From Planctomycetota bacterium (GTDB lineage Bacteria > Planctomycetota > Brocadiia > JAJRTI01), in the NCBI GenBank assembly GCA_024278415.1, contig JAJRTI010000079.1, positions 1 through 11,007 of the forward strand: 11,007 bases of DNA, given 5' to 3'. Positions within the stretch are counted from its first letter, which is position 1; every line of letters starts with the position of its first letter. The notes below the pieces were generated by a model. The model was not told the DNA's origin and ran no database searches. It saw nothing but the letters and a program-made list of their open reading frames with translations. The translations under genes and the position numbers were made by a program. Positions 6,901-11,007 of this stretch are shown piece by piece.

Positions 6901-7046
6901 CAGCCGGTCTCAATGACCTTGACCGCTTGGGAGAGCCCGTGGACGCGGAGCTGCTCTTGCAGCGCGGCGCTGACTTCGAGCGCTCCGGAGGCCACACAGC
7001 CGGCGCCGGCGCAGACCAAGACATGGCTTCTCGTCACGTCGGACAT
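3990..7046 (-). CDS. hndC: NuoF-GltD fusion flavoprotein of the hydrogenase complex
   Basis: A 1018-residue protein, far longer than the usual 500-620 residues of NuoF/HndC. The ATG at 7046 has GGAG 9 bases upstream. Domains in order: thioredoxin-like ferredoxin (C12, C17, C49, C53); NuoF FMN/NADH core with GRGGAGFPTGLKW (167-179) and CNADEGDPGAF (194-204); SLBB-like region (about 353-405); [4Fe-4S] site C456, C459, C462 and C502; a cysteine-rich linker with the GltD pattern (C545, C549, C584, C588, C592, C596); FAD-binding VGAGPAGLSCG (641-651); NAD(P)-binding VGGGNAAIDAA (772-782) followed by YRRTRAEMPA (797-806), whose arginines resemble the NADPH 2'-phosphate site of GltD/NfnB; and a C-terminal FAD motif FAGGDAALGPASVAEAV (915-931). 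It should oxidise or reduce NADH at FMN, possibly with electron bifurcation, and may add an NADP(H) site. It ends 18 bp before hydA. Domain calls are firm; NADP(H) use is inferred. Confidence 0.93.
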   Translation of the reverse strand: MSDVTRSHVLVCAGAGCVASGALEVSAALQEQLRVHGLSQAVKVIETGCLGPCAVGPVAVVYPDGVFYQDLKPADAKEIVAEHLLKGRVVERLVHHRASTAQIVPELTDIGFFRGQARVVLRNCGVIDPGRIEEYVARDGYEALARVLTEMEPQQVVETVKASGLRGRGGAGFPTGLKWQFCQEAEGGVKYVLCNADEGDPGAFMDRSVLEGDPHSVIEAMAIAAYAIGASQGFIYVRAEYPLAVERLTVAIEQAREYGLLGTNIMGTGFDFDLEIRMGSGAFVCGEETALMTSIEGHRGEPRPRPPFPAQKGLWGKPSLLNNVETYANIPPIILNGAEWYASMGTEKSKGTKVFALAGAVNNTGLVEVPIGTPLGEIVYDIGGGIPKGKKFKAAQMGGPSGGCIPREHLNVPVDYESLAELGAIMGSGGLIVMDDDTCMVDVARFFIEFVQEESCGKCPPCRIGTKRMLEILTRICEGQGEEGDIERLVDLGAKIKDSALCGLGQTAPNPVLSTIRHFRDEYVAHIRDKRCPAGVCPELVRAPCQNACPCDVDVPGYVSLIKEKRYAEALRLHRDHNPFASVCARVCFHFCEDKCRRCDLDDQPVSIRGLKRFMVDQEVTVQLPDVRDSEANAARKIAIVGAGPAGLSCGYFLARLGYRPQVFEAEARPGGMLVQAIPAYRLPREELAREIRMIERLGVTIQTNTRLGKDFTLSSLRDDGYEAVFLAIGAPEGAALGVPGEGAAGVADAIRFLREYNIRGSAPVGRNVAIVGGGNAAIDAARTAIRLGADTVTVLYRRTRAEMPAYEEEIQEAQREGVAIRDLLAPAEILVEGGKAVGVKCQRMQLGEYDRSGRRRPTVMANEFVTVEADQVIVAIGQKLNAAAAVGGAPILLDPRGFVRINPATGQTSVEWIFAGGDAALGPASVAEAVGAGERAAVGIDALLTEPKEIFWRKQVAVDTVFDPYADPVLLPRAKMALIPVEKRRHNFAEVELPYEPGVALGEASRCLRCDYRMETA

Positions 7047-7063
7047 GCATCAATCTCCGTTCG

Positions 7064-7444
7064 CTATTGTTTCTTGGGCTGCACGAGGTATTCGGCCACC
7101 GGTTGGCCTTGCACGAGGTGCTGCTGCACGATCTGCTTGACCTTGCTCCGGTCGAGCTTGGCGTAGCAGAACTCCGCGCCCGAATCGTCGGTCACGGTCA
7201 TCATGGGCTCTTGGTCGCACAGGCCGCGGCAACTGGCCTGCTTGAGGGACACGTCTTGCGCGTGGGCCGCGGTCAGGTCGGCGGCCAGCTCAGTGAGCAC
7301 GTCGAGCGCGCCGGACGCGATGCCGCAGGTGCCCATGTGCACGGCGACCCGTACCTTCTTGGGTCCGGTGCGCATCGCGACGTCGGCCTTGACTTGCTCG
7401 CGCAAGGCCCTGAGCGCTTCGGGGCTGTTGATCTTCTTGGACAC
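7064..7444 (-). CDS. hndB: HndB-like thioredoxin-fold [2Fe-2S] ferredoxin subunit
   Basis: A 126-residue small ferredoxin-like subunit. It starts at GTG 7444, with AAGGAG 8 bases upstream lying in the end of hndA, so translation of the two is probably coupled. The core motifs are GTCGIASGA (C40) and SCRGLCDQEP (C72, C76), as I recall them for HndB of Desulfovibrio fructosivorans and related (2Fe-2S) ferredoxin proteins. The first motif supplies one cysteine instead of the CxxxxC pair of NuoE, so cluster content cannot be taken for granted. It lies between the NuoE-like and NuoF-like genes exactly as in the hndABCD order, and probably serves as an electron-transfer or structural subunit of the complex. 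Another cysteine follows in EFCYAKL. Confidence 0.9.
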   Translation of the reverse strand: MSKKINSPEALRALREQVKADVAMRTGPKKVRVAVHMGTCGIASGALDVLTELAADLTAAHAQDVSLKQASCRGLCDQEPMMTVTDDSGAEFCYAKLDRSKVKQIVQQHLVQGQPVAEYLVQPKKQ

Positions 7445-7447
7445 GGG

Positions 7448-7990
7448 TCAGTCTCCTTGTGCAGCCAGTGCGGCTTCACGGTAGGGGCTCAGCACAGCCG
7501 CGATCTTGGCCGGCTTGACGCGCTGGTGCACGTCGTCGTTGATCATGACCGTGGGCGCGAGTCCGCAGGCGCCGAAGCAGCGGCCCACTTCGAGCGAAAA
7601 CTCCATGTCGTCGGTCGTCTCGCCCACGTCGATGCCTAGCTCCTTCTTCATCGCTTCGAGCACTTGCTTCGCGCCGCGCACGTAGCAGGCGGTGCCCAAG
7701 CACACGCGCACCACGTTCTTGCCGCGGGGCGCGATAGAGAAGAACGAGTAGAAGCTCACCACGCCGGCCACTTCGCTGAACGGGATGTACAGCCCAAGGC
7801 TGACGCGCTTGAGCACTTCTTGCGGCAAGTAGCCGAAGATGGCCTGGGCCTGCTGAAGCACGGGAATGAGCGCGCCGTCCTTGCGGCTGTACTCCTCCAG
7901 CACGTCGTCCAGCCAAGCCATCATGTCGGCGGCCGACTCGCCCTGCGCACCAGCACAGGCACAGGCACAGGCCTGGGTCGCGGAAGTCAT
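7448..7990 (-). CDS. hndA: Bifurcating hydrogenase NuoE-like subunit
   Basis: This 180-residue protein is the NuoE/HydC-like subunit carrying one [2Fe-2S] cluster next to the NuoF flavin. The start at 7990 is set by GGAG (within GAGGAG) about 8 bases upstream; an in-frame ATG at 8020 would place that ribosome binding site inside the gene. After a helical N-terminal domain (IPVLQQAQAIFGYLP, VAGVVSFYSFF) comes the thioredoxin-like ferredoxin fold. Its four ligands are C97 and C102 (CLGTAC) and C138 and C142 (CFGAC). Length and motifs are normal for the family. It likely docks on the NuoF half of HndC. The first residues include an odd Cys-Ala repeat (ACACAC) from three tandem copies of a 6-bp unit at 7955-7972. 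The stop is only 3 bp from the next start. Confidence 0.95.
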   Translation of the reverse strand: MTSATQACACACAGAQGESAADMMAWLDDVLEEYSRKDGALIPVLQQAQAIFGYLPQEVLKRVSLGLYIPFSEVAGVVSFYSFFSIAPRGKNVVRVCLGTACYVRGAKQVLEAMKKELGIDVGETTDDMEFSLEVGRCFGACGLAPTVMINDDVHQRVKPAKIAAVLSPYREAALAAQGD

Positions 7991-8022
7991 AGAGCACTCC
8001 TCAAGTAATTGGGAGACCAACG

Positions 8023-8044
8023 GCGCAGCCGAATGAGGCTGCGC
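8023..8044 (-). promoter_or_regulatory. Intercistronic stem-loop between ATPase gene and hndA
   Basis: A perfect 8-bp GC-rich stem (GCGCAGCC with GGCTGCGC) around a 6-base loop lies in the 69-bp gap between the ATPase stop and hndA. It is the longest gap within the operon. No T-run follows in the direction of transcription, so it is a poor terminator; it could mark RNA processing, stability control or partial attenuation between accessory and catalytic genes. The structure is seen directly; its function is inferred. Confidence 0.45.
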
Positions 8045-8059
8045 ACGGATGAACGCGTC

Positions 8060-8605
8060 CTACAGCAGCACGGGCAGGGCCGCGAGCCGCGAGCGGATCC
8101 TCTCAGACACTCGCCGCGCCACCGCCAGGCCGAGCAACTCGCTCGACGGCACATCCCGGCCCACGTCCGCCGCGCGCACTTCATACTCGCGGCCGTCGTG
8201 GAGGAACTTGCAGCGCAAGTCGAGATCGGGGTTCGTGCACACGACCGACGAGAGCGCCGCCGCAAGGTCGCCGAGGGGACTGCGGTCGAAGTGCCCGATC
8301 TGCATGTCGGCCTCCACACACAAACCACCCAGGGCCGACTTGCCGAGCGCGAGCGAACCGTTCGCGCGCTCGGCCGCGTCCCGGAACAGACTCAACCCCA
8401 AGCCGGTGCGCTTGCCGTCCTTGGTCGTGTAGAAGGGGTCCGTGGCCCGCTCGAACGGCATCTCCAGGCCGGGGCCGTCGTCCTCGATCGCGAGCGCGAG
8501 CCGGCCCCGGCGCGTGTCCACATTGACCGTTATTTGCACGACCGACGCGTTCGCGCGGATCGAGTTCTCGATCAGGTCCAGAACGTGTAGTGATAGGTCA
8601 CGCAC
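8060..8605 (-). CDS. Stand-alone GHKL (histidine-kinase-like) ATPase
   Basis: A 181-residue protein with a GTG start at 8605, preceded by GAGGTG 7 bases upstream, and a TAG stop at 8060-8062. It has the Bergerat ATP-binding fold: N box with E13-N14 in LDLIENSIRANAS, G1 box DDGPG (42-46), DPFYTT (56-61) and G2 box GLGLSLF (68-74). There is no dimerisation or phospho-acceptor histidine domain and no sensor or membrane segment, so it is not a conventional sensor kinase. The C-terminal part (HFDRSPLGDLAAAL onward) is the extension typical of the versions found in hydrogenase operons. Its role is unproven; sensing ATP or phosphorylating a partner that controls the hydrogenase are possibilities. 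It sits between the DRTGG gene and hndA, matching the conserved gene order elsewhere. Confidence 0.85.
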   Translation of the reverse strand: MRDLSLHVLDLIENSIRANASVVQITVNVDTRRGRLALAIEDDGPGLEMPFERATDPFYTTKDGKRTGLGLSLFRDAAERANGSLALGKSALGGLCVEADMQIGHFDRSPLGDLAAALSSVVCTNPDLDLRCKFLHDGREYEVRAADVGRDVPSSELLGLAVARRVSERIRSRLAALPVLL

Positions 8606-8611
8606 GCGGCA

Positions 8612-8962
8612 TCACCTCGGGGCGCGGATGCCCAACTCGTGAAGTTGGGCCACGACCTCGAACGAAGTCTTGGGGGTGGAAAGCAACACGATGCCCTTTT
8701 CGACGGCCCGCGCGCGCACGGCCTCGCCTGGGCGCTGGCCGCTGGCCACGACAACCCCAGCCAGCGCCGCGCGCGCGGCCACGGCCACGACGTTCATGTG
8801 CGCGTGGATGGTCACCCACAGGCCGTTCGCGGGAGCGCTGACCAGCGCGTCGCTCATCAAGTCCGACACGTGGCCCTCGGTCACGTCCGTATCCAGACGC
8901 TCGGCCAGCTCCTGGGTCAGGAGTTCCAGGCCAAGTTGCTGCGCAATGTGTCTAAGGGTCAT
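8612..8962 (-). CDS. DRTGG-domain protein of the hydrogenase operon
   Basis: A 116-residue cytoplasmic protein. I start it at ATG 8962 (MTLRHIAQQLGLELL) because homologues remembered from clostridial hydrogenase operons begin at this helix; a 16-residue extension to 9010 is possible. It has the pattern of the stand-alone DRTGG domain: an N-terminal helix, VTEGHVSDLMSDALV near residues 30-44, a WVTIHAHMNVVAVA strand-helix near 50-65, and repeated hydrophobic strands such as LAGVVVASG and GIVLLST. The domain was named from phosphotransacetylase and HPr-kinase-like proteins and is thought to be regulatory or structural; no catalytic role is established. It ends 6 bp before the ATPase gene, so the two are surely co-transcribed. 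The same pair recurs upstream of NuoE/NuoF/HydA genes in Firmicutes and other anaerobes. No good ribosome binding site precedes the chosen start. Confidence 0.8.
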   Translation of the reverse strand: MTLRHIAQQLGLELLTQELAERLDTDVTEGHVSDLMSDALVSAPANGLWVTIHAHMNVVAVAARAALAGVVVASGQRPGEAVRARAVEKGIVLLSTPKTSFEVVAQLHELGIRAPR

Positions 8963-9149
8963 GGGGGATTGAACCGTGGTCGTAGTCGCTTCCCACGATA
9001 TGAGCTGCATGCCGCGCCCGCGCGGCCACCGTCATCGCCTTGGCTGCGTCCTGACTGCCGACGAGGCAGGTGCCCGGCACGCCCAGCAACTCGGCCGCAT
9101 GTCCGAACTGGGGGCCGCGCAGACGCGTCACGAGCAAGGGAGCGCTCAT
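8952..9149 (-). CDS. Possible small ORF overlapping the DRTGG gene start, unknown function
   Basis: A 65-residue frame begins ATG AGC GCT CCC and ends in TAG at 8952-8954. It overlaps the proposed DRTGG start by 11 bp in another frame. About 70% of its codons end in G or C by hand count, similar to the neighbouring genes. The protein contains an alanine-rich segment (QDAAKAMTVAARARHAAHIV) and ends in a short acidic and histidine-containing tail. I recognise no family, signal peptide or membrane segment. No Shine-Dalgarno sequence precedes the ATG. If real, it would be the first gene of the hydrogenase operon, probably translationally coupled to the DRTGG gene. It could also be a chance frame in GC-rich DNA. 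Confidence 0.28.
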   Translation of the reverse strand: MSAPLLVTRLRGPQFGHAAELLGVPGTCLVGSQDAAKAMTVAARARHAAHIVGSDYDHGSIPHDP

Positions 9150-9563
9150 GGGGGCTTTGCACGTCAAGAGAAAAGCAGAGGCTATGGCGCGACTATCGCA
9201 ACGTCTGTGCCCGACCCGTTCGCCGCGCGTCCTGCCCCGCAAGCAATACGAATCAAACGGCTTAGGTCATCGGCCGAGACGTACCGCCGGAGCCCGATTG
9301 CGTCCCATGTTTTGGGCATAACATACCCATGCGTCCTCCGCTTTCCCGCTATGCCCTCCCACTCAGCCGAAACGCGGTCGACACGGCACATGTGCACGGA
9401 TCGCCCATTCCCGATTCATGCACGCCCCGACACGCCCACGAGCGGCCCTTGTGATCGCGGCCACGGCCGGCTTTCCCCAGCGGCATCGCTCACGTGCGCG
9501 TGCAGAGCGACCGGCTCGCGCGCCACCCATGAACGATCGGCATCACCCCGCCTCTCGCACTCG
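8963..9563. other. Gap between the HzsA-like gene and the hydrogenase operon
   Basis: This stretch of about 600 bp separates the HzsA-like stop from the DRTGG gene, so the operon promoter is expected here. I see no convincing -35/-10 pair on the minus strand. Visible items are a perfect 10-bp palindrome GCACATGTGC (9386-9395); an ATGTT/AACAT inverted repeat around 9307-9324; and two short minus-strand reading frames. One of these (9149-8952) is listed separately. The other could start at 9319 (protein beginning MPKTWDAIGLRRYVS) and stop at 9182. It has no ribosome binding site and no recognisable family, so I do not call it a gene. Confidence 0.5.
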
Positions 9564-11007
9564 TCAGTCCACCGGCCCGGGCCGCACGATGCGCGGTGCG
9601 GTCTTGATGCGCGGGCGAATGGCGAGCCATTCGGCGCCCTGGAACTTTGCGTCGGGAATCTCGCGCACTTCCTTGTCCCCGCGGTAGGGGCACATCGCGT
9701 CCACCCACGCAATGAGCCGGCGGAGGCTCACCGGGTCGACCTTCACGTCGTAGTGCTTCCCGCTCGACGCGATCTCGATCAGCTTGCTGTTGTAAGAGAG
9801 GTGCGTCATGGGCGACGGCGTCTGGTACGCCTGGGGGTCGCGCTTGTCGTAGCCTTCGACCATGATCATGTTCGCGATGCCCCACCCGGGCCGCGGCTTC
9901 TTGGGCTTCTGGTAGGGCTTGCCCCACGTGGGGCGCCCGGTGAAGAGGAGGTAGGTCTCGTCGAAGATGAGGAACCCGGTGCGGGGAGTTAGGTCGAGCG
10001 CCTTCCGGCCCTCGCCGTCGCCCTGGTGGCAGGAGCCGCAGTACTTGTTGAGCACGGGCCGCACGTAGCGCTCGAAGCTCACCGTGTCCTCGCCCCAAGG
10101 CGGCGGCGTGATTCTGCTCGCCGGGCGCCGGAGCGCTTTGGAGCCGCCGTACGCGGCCGGCGTCGTGCTGTGCCTCTCGTGGCAGCCCAGGCACCCGCGC
10201 TTTTCCCCAGGCATGACGCCGGTGAAGCTGCGCATGGTTTGAAGCGCGCGGTAGCGCTTGTCGAGGAGCTGGAAGTGCAGCGCCTTGCCGGGCGGAGCGT
10301 AGAACGCGACCGACCCATCGGCCTCGATGGGCGCCGTCCCGATGACGCGCTTCACGCCCTCCGACTGCACCGCGGACACGACCGGCCCGGTCGAAAGGTA
10401 CGGCCGCTTGTACCAGTACGTGTATGTCTTCGGCTCGATGGTGAGCACGCGCAGGAACTTGGCCTTGCCGCGCAGCTCGTCCGGCGCGTCCTGGTACACG
10501 CTGTTGCTGTACAGGATGCCCGGCTTGGGGTTGAGCCGGTTCTCGCGGCTGGGCCACGCGACCTTGTCCGGGAGGGCCGGCGGCCGGCGCCGCGGCTTGA
10601 GCGGCAGCGCGTGCAGGATGTTGTGCGCGCCCTCGTAGATCAACTCGCGGTTGCCGTCCACGTCCATGAGGTACAGCACAAACTTGCCCCCGCGGCTCGC
10701 GGACACGAGGAAGTCCGTCTCGCTGAGCGGATACGGCGAGTAGTATGCGGAGTAGCCGCCGCTGCGGTGGTAGCGCGGGGACTCGACCGGATCGACCGGG
10801 CCGTTGCCCGATTCGGGCCATGCCACGTCCGCGGTCACCTTGGTCAAGCCGTTGGGGAAGTTGGTCCCCTTGTCGGGGTCGATGATCCCCACGGACCCGG
10901 CGAACCAATTGTGGTGCGCGCTGCCGGTGAACATGACGCGCCGGCTGCCCGGGATGCTGCGCGCGTCCTTGAGCAGGTCCGGCCACACGCTCTGATTGCC
11001 CCAGAAG
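9564..11007 (-). CDS. HzsA-like (hydrazine synthase alpha-related) cytochrome, 5'-truncated
   Basis: The reading frame is open to the right edge of the window, so only the C-terminal 480 or so residues are seen. The GTG at 10988 lies inside the protein, since the frame continues upstream as FWGNQS. The stop is TGA at 9564-9566. The visible part has an early stretch that looks like beta-propeller repeats (VMFTGSAHHNWF, FLVSASRGGKFVLYLMD). A family-typical segment follows (IEADGSVAFYAPPGKALHFQ), then CLGCH (10179-10193), then a second haem motif CGSCH (10026-10040) in a VRPVLNKYCGSCH context. This order resembles proteins annotated as hydrazine synthase alpha-related in planctomycetes and relatives. 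Most of these are not in anammox bacteria, so hydrazine synthesis should not be assumed. Two c-type haems imply export to the periplasm; the signal peptide would lie outside the window. Substrate and partner are unknown. No clear terminator follows the stop. The family call is fairly secure, the function is not. Confidence 0.8.
   Translation of the reverse strand, partial: FWGNQSVWPDLLKDARSIPGSRRVMFTGSAHHNWFAGSVGIIDPDKGTNFPNGLTKVTADVAWPESGNGPVDPVESPRYHRSGGYSAYYSPYPLSETDFLVSASRGGKFVLYLMDVDGNRELIYEGAHNILHALPLKPRRRPPALPDKVAWPSRENRLNPKPGILYSNSVYQDAPDELRGKAKFLRVLTIEPKTYTYWYKRPYLSTGPVVSAVQSEGVKRVIGTAPIEADGSVAFYAPPGKALHFQLLDKRYRALQTMRSFTGVMPGEKRGCLGCHERHSTTPAAYGGSKALRRPASRITPPPWGEDTVSFERYVRPVLNKYCGSCHQGDGEGRKALDLTPRTGFLIFDETYLLFTGRPTWGKPYQKPKKPRPGWGIANMIMVEGYDKRDPQAYQTPSPMTHLSYNSKLIEIASSGKHYDVKVDPVSLRRLIAWVDAMCPYRGDKEVREIPDAKFQGAEWLAIRPRIKTAPRIVRPGPVD

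Noticed and set aside
5019..7166. A 715-residue open frame on the plus strand
   Set aside because: It lies antisense to the NuoF-GltD gene, has a biased composition rich in Ala, Arg, His and Val with no domain, and results from high GC at third positions of the real gene.
7988..8020. Upstream hndA start at 8020
   Set aside because: The GAGGAG ribosome binding site lies inside that extension and is correctly spaced for the ATG at 7990.
8960..9010. Longer DRTGG protein starting at 9010
   Set aside because: The extra 16 residues are low-complexity (TTTT) and precede the usual family start; kept only as an alternative.
9421..9563. A terminator for the HzsA-like gene
   Set aside because: Short GC-rich inverted repeats occur, but none has a long stem followed by a T-run on the minus strand.
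8976..9992. A 338-residue plus-strand frame spanning the gap and the end of the HzsA-like gene
   Set aside because: It overlaps the cytochrome coding sequence antisense, has no domain and no ribosome binding site.
9564..11007. Calling the right-edge gene a hydrazine synthase and the organism an anammox bacterium
   Set aside because: The family is widespread outside anammox bacteria, and no other hydrazine-pathway gene is visible.

Overview
The window reads as part of an anaerobic, GC-rich bacterial genome (hand counts give roughly 63-73% GC in the hydrogenase genes). All recognisable genes lie on the minus strand, so transcription runs from high to low coordinates. The HzsA-like cytochrome at the right edge belongs to a family I associate mainly with Planctomycetota, Lentisphaerota, Hydrogenedentota and related lineages. 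With the Hnd-type [FeFe] hydrogenase operon this points to an uncultured fermentative or syntrophic anaerobe of that kind. The taxonomic placement is an inference and is weak.

Layout, in transcription order: (1) 11007-9564, the 3' part of a periplasmic HzsA-like protein with two CxxCH haem-binding motifs. (2) 9563-8963, a gap of about 600 bp with no confident promoter and one possible 65-codon ORF (9149-8952). (3) 8962-2196, a compact operon: a DRTGG-domain protein, a stand-alone GHKL ATPase, then hndA (NuoE-like), hndB (thioredoxin-like ferredoxin), an unusually long hndC (NuoF fused to a GltD/NfnB-type flavoprotein) and hndD/hydA ([FeFe] hydrogenase). It ends in a strong stem-loop at 2155-2183. 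(4) 2154-1120, about 1 kb without a credible gene, packed with dispersed repeats and perfect hairpins. (5) 1081-272, a small sirohaem sulfite/nitrite-reductase-like protein with its own candidate promoter and a strong ribosome binding site. (6) 271-1, another repeat and hairpin cluster that shares a 64-bp module with region 4.

How the genes work together: HndA, HndB, HndC and HndD should form a cytoplasmic multisubunit hydrogenase exchanging electrons among H2, ferredoxin and NAD(H), as in bifurcating Hnd/HydABC enzymes. The GltD-like half of HndC adds a second FAD and a site that looks suited to NADP(H), so this complex may connect the H2, NADH, NADPH and ferredoxin pools. The ATPase and DRTGG proteins are recurrent but poorly understood companions of such operons. 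No HydE, HydF or HydG maturase is present, so maturation must be encoded elsewhere.

The most notable points are the NuoF-GltD fusion; the sirohaem protein in which one of four expected cluster cysteines is serine; and the repeats in 1120-2154, where copies of one hairpin differ by a compensatory base-pair change, indicating that the structure is conserved.
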